From Clonostachys chloroleuca (taxonomy: Eukaryota > Ascomycota > Sordariomycetes > Hypocreales > Bionectriaceae), in NCBI GenBank assembly GCA_037952775.1, contig JBANAY010000003.1, positions 33,914,001-33,978,000 of the forward strand: 64,000 bases of DNA, in the 5' to 3' direction. Below are positions 1 to 11,492 of the stretch, piece by piece (position 1 is the first letter of the stretch; each line of letters begins with the position of its first letter). Position numbers and translations under genes: made by a program. The notes beneath the pieces were generated by a model. It made no database searches and was not told the origin of the DNA. It saw nothing but the letters and a program-made list of their open reading frames with translations.

Positions 1-3000
1 CGGTGGTCGCCAGCAAGTACATCCAGAGCAGTACACAGCCGGTAGCGCCTGCCATGGTCGCCCTCCCCGAATTTTCGGGGCAGGAGCTGTTTTGTGTCAG
101 GACAGGGCAAGGCATCCATCGGTACCGTTCATTCAATTCGTAGCGGAGGAAGGCCGCGCATACAGCGAGAGGAACGGCATTGCCCACTGCCTGCCAATGA
201 GACGGGCCCGTACCCGCACAGGGAGAGACCGATGGGAGGTGGTGCAAGTCGGCAGGCAAAAGACAGACCAGAGCACCTGCTAGCGCTGGACCATCCGCAC
301 CGGCCGATCAAAGCAAGGCAAGTAAGCGACAGGCGGCCGGCATTGAAGATGGATTTCATTTCCCTGTCTCAACGATGCATGGCTTCGCTGTCGCAGAGGT
401 GGCTGAGAGCACAAGGCAATTCCAAACAACTCCGTATTTATTCTGGCGACAAATTAACCATAGACGGGGACCAGGTAGCAAGCAGCGAGGTGAACTGTAC
501 GCAGTTCGCTCCCCGGTCTCCAGTTCTCCGCTTTTGACGTAGAATCTAACAATAGCACCTGTAACACTTTCGTGTTGTACATTGCAGGAGGAGCAATCTG
601 GAAGAGCATGCTGGTCCGAGGCGCGATTGATTACAACGGCGGGTGCGTATTAACCTTTCGTGCAACCGCTCCTCAGCATGCAGATGCAGAATCACAAAAT
701 GCGATTGGGTCCTTTCCCGCCTCCTCCTTTCGTCTTTCGCCTGGCCCGTCCGCCGAATGAGGAGAGATGCCGCCGGCCACGTTGACGCTTGGTTGGTTTT
801 ACTTGGCTGGCCGCTGAACCATCCACACCCCCTGCCGCTCACTATCCTTCCAGCGACCGCAGCCTTGTTCACCCTTGCCCCGGATCGACCCCAAGGTAAC
901 ATTCCATTTCTGCAGGTTGGTAGCTCCCAGGTACAGTACCTACAAGCGAAGCCATACGAGAATTTTCTGGTTGGTGATACATTATATATCTATTGACCTC
1001 AACTCACGAGGACGAACTCGGCCAATTTCCGTTTGGTTGTGGGCTCGTCACATGAGGGGGCCGGTCTCAATTCAGCGTATCCCCTCCACTGGCGATGGGC
1101 ACTTCTGAATCACGAAAGTCGCACACAACTTTTCGCGACCGGCTGGCGGGATGGTGAGCTCTCAATGCCCATCTCATCTTGCAGCGCATGCTACCAGCAC
1201 ACCCCTCCATGGACCAGGGGGGACAGAAAATCTCTGAGCCATCCTGAAAGATTGCGGTCCACAGTGGATCTTCCGTCTTATACGGATCTCCAATTCAGTT
1301 GCGAAACAGCACGCGACAAGAGCACAATGAGGGGAATAAGAATCGCCACTCAGTAAATAACTGAGTGATCGTCCACTGCGCTCTTGGCCAAGACGGCTGT
1401 CTGACAGGCAAGATGAGTATCTACGTCACAATGGGGAAGTACTCAGACCCATGCCGCTTGATCAATTACGGCTCGTGGTCAACATGACAAATCGGACGTC
1501 TTGCTGCAGCACCCTCTCTGGCTTCTGTGTTATTAGCATGTGCTCCCTGCTTTAAAGCTGCGTCTTCTCACGCACCTGTGGATGGAATTCCGCGTCTGGT
1601 GACTCTGTCGAGGGGGACGAGGTGAATGGACCCAGGGCATCTGCGGAGAATTTCCCGTCCCTGCATGGTCTTATTCTTGCCCGACCATGATAATGCCGAC
1701 CAAACTCCTTGCAAAGTCCCGAAGAAGGGGGACCGGAAGCACATGAGCGAAGTCGAAGGGGCAAAAAAGGGGTAGCGAAACTCCCGACGCACTATTCGTC
1801 ATCCCGCATACCAGCTGTCAGTGTTTGCCCGTCCAATATATCGATCGTTCGGGGCAGTTCCTAGAGCCGTTTTCGCTTCACCCGCAGCCAGGCTCCAGCT
1901 AGCCCAAAAGTCAATCCAGCAGTCTGGGCCCAGGCCACGTACGAGCGTCCTCAGGGTAGTCTGCACGTGACGACCTGTTGTCATAAGTGCCCAGCTGCAG
2001 CATCTACTGCATGTCTTGCTAATACGACGCCACACCGCAACATCTCAGCAGTGTAATTTCCATGTTGAGAACTGATGTATTTCGATTCTTCCTACCTAAA
2101 TTCCGCCCTTTTCTTTTCAAATACGACATAGCCTTTTTTCCAATTGGTACGGCAGCGGGAAGTCCGACTTGTGCGTCCTCGGATCACCAACATCCGTCAC
2201 GTGCTAAGCCTCGATCAATGGCACGACAATGCTGCTTTTCGTTGGGCACAGTCAGGTCAGCAACTCAACATGCCCTCGGTACCCCACAAGCCGGACAAAT
2301 TCCACATTGCCTACGTAGTGCTATAGCACGCTGTAGCACGAAGCAGCCACTCGTTTCCGTGGGCCGAGGTCAGCCTCATTTTCCGTTGATGACGATACAG
2401 TCTGGAGCATGGTGATCAATGGCCCAAGATGGTGGCACTCTCGTGCCGCTCAGTGACTCTTTACGCCTCTCTGACTACGCTCTAATCATCATCGTTGAAT
2501 TAGCCCATTATCAGCAACCGAGCAGGCTTACTTCTGGCTGGAGAAGTACCACGGGCCAACGTCATACTTTATCAGATATAACTGAATCCGGACCATCTTC
2601 CATTGTCCCTACACTCTTGCAAGCCCATGTCGAGCCTAGACGGAAGCCACTCCCGGAGCACGGCAGTATCTTGTATCCCCTGGTCATGGCACAGGGAGAC
2701 CTTGTATGTACAGCCACGACATAACACGTAAGCTTATATAACTGCTGTGTCGAAGCTACAACCCATGACAGCCCAATCTATACGTGAACTGTGTCCAGCC
2801 ACGGCGGTCCCACATTGCACCGCATCTACTCCTAGTCATGAACATAATTCAGGCGCCATTAATATGCAAAGTGCCCATTCTGTGTACTTTGGCCAGCCTA
2901 ATATCCAGCCCAACTTGGGACCGCCTTTCCGCCCGACCTTACTGGCTATCCTGCAGATCAGTCAGATGTAAACCCTCACAAAGGGCATTTTCGGGTCATC

Positions 3001-6000
3001 TGCGCTTAGAATAACTTCTGGGAGTCTATCCCGCCAGTGGCATGGGAACAGGCTGGTGTCGAGGTGGCAAGTCAAGCCTCATTCTACTTGTCCGGATTCA
3101 CTCGGCTCCGAAATCAAACCTCCAGCTGCTGATCTCATCATTGCAAAACACATTATTCTTAGTTGTAAGATCGACGGTAAGAACCTACTGCGCGGAATCA
3201 CGTACCTCATTGGAGGAATACACACGGGGTGGCAACGTCCATGTCCTCTTCAGATACTACGCTGAGCGGCCTCTGGCGTGGAGAGCATAACATGGCGAGG
3301 ACAGTAGTATTTGGTGAGCCACATTTGTCGGCTTATGGCGGTATTTGAGACCTAGTGGACGGATTGTCCTAACCCTCGAGAACGTTCATTTCTTTCCACG
3401 ACTGCCAATATGACAAGTTTGTTGATGTCTCTGGCATGGACATTGTGTGCTTCGATGAGATCATCCTGCTCTTTAACCAAGTTCCTAGTTTACCATGGTA
3501 TCATATTGATCTTCTCACCAGCACGATAGGCCAAAGTAACTATCATGCCTTAAGTGTCCAGCTGCGTCCATGCTTGTTTTGAGCACAGCCTTGATTTTCT
3601 TGAAAACTTGAATCAAATTGGACAAAAGTTTCCATAGTAGGATGAATCGTTGTAGCTAAGGCGACGCCGCCCTGAGCCGCGCTACGTCTCGTCGATCACT
3701 ATCAAATCTACGCGTTTGAGGCAGTCCAACCTTTGTGCGTCGTGACGATCAAATGAAGAAGCATTGAGATTCCGAAAGGCCAGGAAATCAGCCCTACTCG
3801 AGAAATTCTTCATTGGGGTTAACTGACCTAGTTTCTATCAGACTAGACCTTCATCATAAGCGCCATCATGGCTGCTTTTTTCTTCGACCATTACCTTGAC
3901 CGAGCGGATCAGGCGCTCTCTAATACAAATGCGGCTTACTTATGCTAAGCTATATTCCGGGTCATACTTTGCGAGCTCCATTTCCAACTACAAGGAATCC
4001 ATCGCAAATGCTTTTACTTTTTTCGCCTGGATGCCCGCATGCGACGGGCACTCTGGGGCAATTCTCCATCCGAATGGTCTCCTCCAACTCTGTAAGCCTC
4101 ATCTACTTAGCTAGGATTGGTATTAAATCCCTAGGAATTATATCTCTGCTCGGCTAAATGAAGTAGCGAGAGAAACCATGGTTGTTATCTCAATGTCAAC
4201 GAGTTGCGTCAACGGCTTCAACCCGCTTCCCGAGCCCGATGGGATGGTTTTGGACCCCCGCACCGTCATCGCTACGAGAAAATCTATCATGGATTTACCT
4301 TCAGACAGTGACGGATTCCTCATCAGGCGCTGCCGCCTAACCTGGCCCTTGCCGAGGGCGTTTCGGACCTTCAGAGTCCGGAGAAGTCGACCCAGCAGCG
4401 GCTTGATTCTGGCACAAGATGTAACCTACCCTTGCTTTTCGTTTGTTCGATCACATTTTACGAACTGTCGGGATTTAAAGGTTGTACTACTGGACTCTGT
4501 TGCGTTTTCGTTATGGGATGAGAGTTAAATGAACGGGCTTCATTTCACCCCTTGCCATACAGCAATAAAGCCACCAATAAAGTGTGGCATGAAGGGATTC
4601 AAAGGTTTAGCGTATGTTTAGCATCGTGAATCCTTCCCCGGAATGCATTTTGTCTTTTTCCCACTTAAAAGCTACCATCGTCGGCCGGGTTCTGACTGAG
4701 GTCAACAGCTCAAGATCGCCCGATTACAAAAGATTTCAACCTGAAAGTCTTAGTTCCCATGATACCCAAGACCTAAAGCACGGGATTTCAAGTTGATTTT
4801 GAACTACTACATGTTATATACATAATAGTCTAGGGGCTCCATACTCAATGCTCTAAACACAATATTCCAGATTCTGCCTACTGCTCCAGGTTCAATACTC
4901 AATACTCCAGGTTTCATCCTTGATAATAAAAGTTCCATGTTCCATTACCTAAAGGTAATACTAAAGTCAGCGTCTAATACTCTAAGTTCAACACTCATAC
5001 TCTGCGTTCATGCTTCAAAGTCTAGGCACGATACTCGAGGATTCACGCTCAAGACTCCAAATACGATATTCCGAGAAAAATACTTAAGTCCACCCCTTCA
5101 ATTCTTCCAATATCGCTTTCACGTAACCACCGTGTGAAACCATGTGTGTGTGATTGAATATGCAGTAGGTGTTCTCATTACTCTGAAGACTTCCTATGTT
5201 GGCGAATCCGGTACCGAAATGTGCCGGACACGCACTGACCAAACCTTTACTTCGACCTTCCCGACAATCGGCAAACGTTCCCGAATAACTTTTCCGTCCG
5301 ACACGCAATTGCCCGGCCCGATCCAGGAAAACCCAAGCGCAATCGCCAAAATCAATATACACTACTGTACGGTGAAGCCAAGCGCGAGGTACTGAGAGTT
5401 CATAAGAAACTGAACATCGCGAACGAATGTGGGAGCAGATGAAGCATCAGAGACACCCGGAAGTGGCCTACGATTATTTATATGTCTACCATGTAACATT
5501 TCGGCCATATTATCCCATAACGCGCTGTGGTTTCTCTCATATATAGACGTTTTCTCTTTCCCGAGGAGGCGGGACACTTATGAGAGGCCTTGATATGTTC
5601 CCTACGGTTACAAAGGGAGTTGAAATCAACTCTCTCAAGGAGCCCTTACGCTCCACCATCCATGTAATCAGACCGGGAACAATCGTCCTCCAACAACCAG
5701 CGTTTTCCCACCAGGTCCCTGGTGGTATTCCTGTTCACGGGGGGATTGGGTACAGGAGTTTCTGGGCGGACACAGAATGATAGCTAGCTGAGCGTCATGT
5801 CAAAAGTCAAGGGGGTTCTCCACGCTTGCGTCCTTCTCGGCTACGGTCTCCCACACATATGTAAAGGAATGAGAACGGCAAACTCGTCTTAACTTCATCA
5901 ATCACCAAGGATGGTCTGGCCGCGTTCTGAGCATGTTTGCGGGTTACTACTAACCATTTACACTAGCCTTTTTCGCCCCGGAAGGTCACCCGGTCAAATA

Positions 6001-7392
6001 ATCCTTACATCATCTAAGGGGCGAGCAATATATTTAATTCAATGTTGGAGGTATTCTACCGTTGCCATTTTCAAATAACGGAGAGTTTAGACCTGTATCT
6101 AAACTAGCCAAACGTCGCAACCTGCCAGCCACTCGAGATGACAGACAGGCCGGAGATATGGGTGTGTCTATGGCAACTTACGGTCATTTATTCCGGGGCG
6201 GACTTCCTATTGCGCCGTTCAGCCATTGATCAGCAGATGGCACACTGGGCTCATGAGAGCTCTCAAGGGGCGCCACAGGCAATATGGCCTTGCCTTAACC
6301 CAGACATGCTCCATACAACCCCCCAACTTCCGTACAATTTTCTTTCAAATCCCTTATTTGCACTCGTTTTAGCTCCCCTTTTCAAACCAGGCTCCCGTGT
6401 AAATAGTATCCAGAATGAAGCCCTCAATTCAGAAGATCATAATTCACCAAACCATGCCTAACGAGAGGCGCACAAAAGCCCCGAGTGGTTGTCTCACAGA
6501 GAGTGAATTGGCACTCTCTGCCTTCTGCTCTCGTTTCTCGAGAAGAAGTAGCGGAGAAACAAGGTTTGACACGTCTAGTCTTCATTCGAGAGAACTTCTA
6601 GCCATGAAATCATACTATGATAACTGTTTCTCAGATCTCGACACCATAGGGCTTGTTGCTATGGCTTTGCTGTGTGCAAAAGAAGTATACCAGCAGCGGG
6701 TGTAAGGAGGCCTGGAAATTATCGACCGCAGAACTTCCAACGAGCCATTCTCTTATCTGCAATGATTTGCTGATCATTCATATCGACAGGGACGAATCTG
6801 TATCAGAGGGCAAAACACAGCCCACCGGCCTGCTTCTTGAAGAGCAGTCTAGCGGTTGAGAAAACCTCCAGTTTCCCGTTTCAAGATGCCTCTAAAACCC
6901 CATCAACAGTTCCATCTTTGCCGGGAGAGCACCAATCTCACGTCCCAGTCCCGAAATCGGTTGCCCAAAGCCTCAAAAAGCCTCTCCTTCACCGGGAATG
7001 CAATCAAGGCCCTGGTTGGTCGAGAGAAAGCGGATCAACCCACACACACTACCCTCAGTCAATCGCAATCCCTGCTCCTTAGATCCAATGATAACCCCTG
7101 TTGAAACCAGCCAATCATACCGGGCATTTTCACCGAAATGTGCAAATGGGGTCGTTTGGAGATCGTGTAAGTCGAGCGGCCAGTCTAAAGGCCCATATGG
7201 GATGTCGAGTTATAATTCTCTTGCGTCAAAGCCACGTCTTTTGATCCGTTTGAATATTGTACCAAGATCCCTTGGGAATATTGGGCATCTTCACCTTATC
7301 GACAAAGACATTGGACGCAGAAAGCTGCAGGCTTTGATTCGGGCAGCCAAGGTTTCACCAGATCCCCGTGACTTACACACGGATATATCAAC
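1..7392. other. Gene-poor region, no supported gene
   Basis: About 7.4 kb in which no open frame resembles a known family or shows coding-like composition. The longest frames (147 residues at 94-537, 116 residues at 4178-4528) have scattered Cys/Trp/Arg-rich translations typical of chance ORFs. Composition varies, with AT-richer stretches between about 3.4 and 6.1 kb that include the degenerate repeat near 4.9 kb. It could be long intergenic DNA, old decayed repeats or non-coding transcripts; the sequence does not decide. A real but multiply broken gene cannot be excluded. Confidence 0.6.
4835..5076. repeat. Degenerate short tandem repeat
   Basis: Roughly 240 bp made of diverged copies built around ATACTC, often followed by (C/G/T)AGG or AAG and then TTCA. 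The clearest copies are at about 4892-4915 (CAATACTCAATACTCCAGG), 4976-5010 and 5030-5050. The period is about 20 nt and irregular. This looks like an old decayed minisatellite rather than coding sequence; no flanking terminal repeats were seen. Confidence 0.5.
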
Positions 7393-9333
7393 ATGGATTT
7401 CGCCAGGGACTTTCCCCAAATCGGTCAAGAAAACTCTCGTGTTCACTCCTCTCCTGACCTGGATGAGCTATTCCACTCTTATTTTGACTGGCAGGCTTAC
7501 CTCAACGACACTGAACCCTCCCCCAGGGCCTCCCCACAGAGCCTCAACAAGCTCATCACGGAGATCTCTCCGCTAATTGACAGCATTGAAACCCATCGGT
7601 TTTTCAGGATGAAGACTTCGTTCGGCCCTGATGAAGAGGCGGTAACTGCGTCTGATTATTCGGGCCATCCCTCCCCACCAGAACTTGTCCAGGGGGAGGG
7701 CAGCACATCTCCTTCTGATCACTCTGGTCCCATCCTTCCTGACAGGATCGAGGAAGCATACCACCGTCCGGGTGCTAGCCTTAAGGAGTTCAGGGCCCAG
7801 GATGATAAGTGGACATACCCTCAGACAGAACATCCCCAGCCTGCACTTGTAGCCTATTCGCCCAACCTGCGCGTCGCCGAAGACGCTACTGTGAGACAGG
7901 CCGGGCAGAGCCTCGGCCTCAAGCGTAGACGTTCTGATCAGGTTCCTGAGAAGAGACCACGGCAGCTTGCACGCCCTGAGCAGGTGGCCGACGTTCGGAA
8001 GAGTGGAGCCTGCCTCCCATGCAGAGTGTCCAAGACCCGTGTAAGGCAGCCAACTTTATTAATGTTGTTGTTCCCCAACCAGGAAGCTAAGACAGTCTCA
8101 GTGTCACGAGCATGGCGTTTGCCCCACGTGCAGAAAAGCCTTCCCGAAGCATTCCCACCTGGTTTGTACTCGTATGAACCTTGCTGAGGCATGGCCCGTT
8201 ATTAGCAAGATCCCTGGTACGTGTCGCCGTTACCCTCTCCGAGATAGGATAGTGGATTCCCATCTCGCCTCGTATGTTGCACTATTGTTTCTAACAGAGC
8301 ATGACCTGGGTGTTCAGATGTCTGGTCCAAGAATCCCGGAAAGGAAGAACATTTCACAGTAAGCCCTCATCTTTTCACCGGGAAACCGAGGGACATACAA
8401 ATCTTCTTCTCGCGAGATCATTACTCGTCAATGCTGCCGGCTTCTGTCCAAGCCTATCGGTGGAGCAATGAGAAGGAAGACGGGAGACCAGAGAAAGCTG
8501 CGTTCGCCCGCCATGCCATGCCTACACATGAAGACCTAGTCTGGTGGGTTGAGAACCAGGTCATATATGAAAACACACCAGGCTTTCCCCACTCAGTCCA
8601 CAGATTCCTCATTGCCTATTCCACGAGGGGAACCGGGCTCCCAATGGTACGTACTATGGTGTATCATATAGCACTCCATTAACCAGAAGGCTGGGTCGTA
8701 ACTAACAGCATCACAGCATGGCCTGGTGACAAGAGTCAATAAGATGGCCTGCTTCTTCCGAATCTGGAAGTCATCGTCATTCTTATGCCGTGACCCATCT
8801 GGGAAGATTGCCAACCTTCCGCTATCGGTCCAGGCTGAGCTTCGCACAATTGCGCGAAATGCATTGCATCGCATTGAACATGATATTCTTAAAGACCTCG
8901 ACGAGTGCCTCACGCCAAGCCGAAGCCCCAAACCGGACGACAAATTGGCGTTGTGGGCAGCTCTGTGGCAGCTCTTGTTCATGTATCGTGAACTCACTTG
9001 GTCTGTGACAGCGGTGATGGCACGCCATGGCCAAGGATTGGCAGACCCTCAAAATCGTAAGTGTTTTCCAGCCGTCGGCTTGGCTAGGTTGAATATGTGC
9101 TAATACGGAGTGGGCGTGTAGCACACAGATCTCCAATTGAAAATTTCTTTGGGGTCCTGGCAATCTTCTATCACTACCACTTTCGAAACAAGAAGAGCTT
9201 GGAAGTGTCATTGGATTGGCTGAAGGCTCCGGGGTACCCAACTCATCTCTGCCAGGCAAAACAAGCTCTCGGCCCTTTGACTAAGGCGATGCTCAACGAC
9301 AGAAAACCGTTTTGTGAGTTTGATATCCAGTGA
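7393..9333 (+). CDS. Zn(II)2Cys6 transcription factor
   Basis: Predicted fungal binuclear-zinc-cluster regulator, nuclear and DNA-binding. My model joins 7393-8040, 8102-8216, 8318-8646, 8717-9056 and 9122-9333 (547 residues); every intron is GT-AG and phase-consistent. The first intron (61 nt) interrupts the zinc cluster. Ending it at 8101 gives C207-x2-C-x6-C-x5-C-x2-C-x11-C, the correct CX2CX6C start of the family, with a last loop longer than the usual 6-8. Choosing 8317 as acceptor of intron 2 opens the frame with DIQIFFSRD, which matches the conserved segment after the finger in this class. The C-terminal part (FYHYHFRNKKSLE, then KAMLNDRK) resembles the conserved tail of many uncharacterised fungal Zn2Cys6 proteins. 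The cluster is internal, after about 200 acidic, Ser/Pro-rich residues, not at the N-terminus. Target genes are unknown. It converges on the RTG2-like gene. Confidence 0.8.
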
Positions 9334-9567
9334 ATTGATTCGAGGCTCGTTCGTTTCTAACAAGAGCCAGTGCAAAAACTTCAAACATCCGAGCATCCGG
9401 TTGACCAACTGCTATGTGTCTTTGTGGTAAACCATGAGCTAAAGAAGCTCAACACGCGATCGCGTGCTACAAAGTCATCCCAGTCCAAGGCAGCAACATT
9501 GCTTGATGATTGCGATGCCGAGTAGACTGAGCTCGGTTTGGTTAAGTGATCTTGTTACTCTTGCTCG

Positions 9568-11492
9568 TTACTCTTGTGTGAGGGGAAGTATAATGACAGA
9601 TGTTTTCTTCTTGGGTTTCTTGTCTCCATTCTTGAGTATTGATTTAAACGGGGAGGAGAGTTCTTCCACATCAACGAAGCGGAGGATTTTGGGGTGAATG
9701 CTAATTGAAAGTTGAAGACTATCCTTCTCATCTGGCACCTTGAGAAGGCGTGCTTCAAATCTGTTCCCATGTCAGAATGAAATAACGATTATATGAACTT
9801 GAACATGATAGGCTATTGCGAATTTGACTTACCGTATGGACTTTTGCAAAATCTCAACGTTACTTGGACGCACAGGGACAATTGTGACTAATGCATTGGC
9901 AACCGCACCAATGTACAAAGCCCAAAATATGGCTTCCTTGCTGTACCTCTTTAGAATGCCTCCGAGTAGCTCTGCCAACTGCGCATCGACAGGTCCCATG
10001 CCTGATCCCCATCTAGCTGCAACAGTTGTGCCCAAGAGGGCCCTAGCCAGATGGCTCAAACCAGGAGCGTCAGCATCACGGCAAATAGCATGATGAAGAG
10101 AAAAAGAAGCATTAGAGTCAGCCTCGTGACCTGCCCGGGCCCAGATCTCCTTGATAAAAAGTGACCGAAGTCCGTCGATATTGAGAACTGTAGGGACTTG
10201 ATCAAGCTGTGCTTCAGGTGGTATGGCCTTTGCGAGGAGGTTCGCCACTGCCTCGAACAAAGCTTTGTCGTCAGCATCCACGTTTGCTATCACATCCAGG
10301 GGATTGCTTTCGCGAATCGCTCGTGGTAATTTCATCATCAAAGCACCATCACGGTTTGATCCTTTACAAAAGGTAACATGCCTGACATTCGGCACAGCTG
10401 TTGAGAAGGCCTCCATGACAGCCGAGATGGCATCAAACTGCTGCCGGCGTCTCTTTGACAGCCCGTGGATTTTTCCGTCGTAGGTATCATTGATGCGACG
10501 CATCTCAGTGACCTTCTTGAACGAGGCTCCGGTCACAGTGTAACTACCAACCGTGGGAATAGGGTAGGGGGATATCTCATCATTGTGCATGAGCATGCTG
10601 CCGTACCCTCGGCATCCACCACCGCACATGTATACATTGACTTTGGCATCTTCGCCCCTTTCATAAGCCTCTCTGATTTTCAGTAGCCTGGGAAATTGAG
10701 AGCACAGATTGTCGAACGCAGCTTGCATAGAGACCTTAAGCTTGTCTGACTCGGTAGTCTGTATGCCCAAGTCGCCTTCTCGGAATACTCGGGTGAGCTT
10801 TGCAGCTCCAAATGGCATGCTGTTGCCAGCCCGGGCAGCAAGGATCTCATAATCATCGAGCGAGGTGTCGACCCAGGTGATCTGAACACTGCCACCGCCA
10901 AGGTCCAAGAACAAGGCGCCATCGCTAACATCAGTCAGGCCGCTTCTTGAGCCCATCACGGCCCCGAAGAGAGTTTCCACGGAAGGCTCCAGGATCTGTA
11001 CCCTGAGCCCACCCGTAGCCTCAGCAATGGCGGTGAGCATGGCAGCAGAGTTGGCAGCACGACGCATAGCCTCGGTGGCGAAGACCATGACATGCGAAGG
11101 TGGGACATGGTGGAGGTCTGCCAACTCCTTGAACTGAGCCAGCGTCGACGAGACTGACGATATGGTGGACTGAGGAAATAACAGTTCACCTGTACTCGAG
11201 GGCTGTAGGGCATCGAATAAGGATATGCCAGCACGAGAAGAATATATGGGGGCGAGCAACCGCGTCTGAGGCGGTGCCAGTGATGTTATAGAGAATCGAA
11301 TCCCATTGCTGAGGACGGTCAGCACTGCCGTGGCATGGCATGGCACCAAGATGAGGGAACCACGCAACTCTTGGTCAGATGTACTGACCTGCCCATGTCT
11401 ACAACGGCATACAGGTGATTTTCATCATCCGGGCTCCATTTTGGTATCGCCTGGGCGAGATTGTCCAGTGTGACGATATCCAAGGGGCTCAT
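9568..11492 (-). CDS. RTG2: Retrograde regulation protein 2 (PPX/GppA-type phosphatase fold)
   Basis: Cytosolic ASKHA-fold protein. In yeast, Rtg2 senses mitochondrial dysfunction and frees Rtg1/Rtg3; the family descends from exopolyphosphatase/pppGpp phosphatases. The model has three exons on the minus strand: 11492-11389, 11308-9833 and 9760-9568, giving 590 residues (yeast Rtg2 is about 588). The first intron (80 nt) sits inside the nucleotide-binding signature; splicing yields DMGSNGIRF at about residues 32-40, the canonical Ppx/GppA motif. FATEAMRRA (about 111-119) and the second phosphate-binding loop DLGGGS (about 170-175) follow. The last intron has donor GTAAGT at 9832, and its exon encodes a terminal domain ending KKTSVIILPLTQE; without it the protein would stop at SIR. 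ATG at 11492 is chosen because the first exon encodes the start of the motif domain. Family assignment is firm; the retrograde-signalling role is inferred from yeast and may differ in filamentous fungi. Confidence 0.9.

Noticed and set aside
94..537. 147-residue plus-strand ORF
   Set aside because: Overlaps other long frames, with Arg/Pro/His-rich random-looking translation and no domain.
5084..5577. Two adjacent minus-strand frames, the second opening YIDFGDCAWVFLDRAG
   Set aside because: Faintly protein-like, but no start, splice sites or family match; not enough to call a relic gene.
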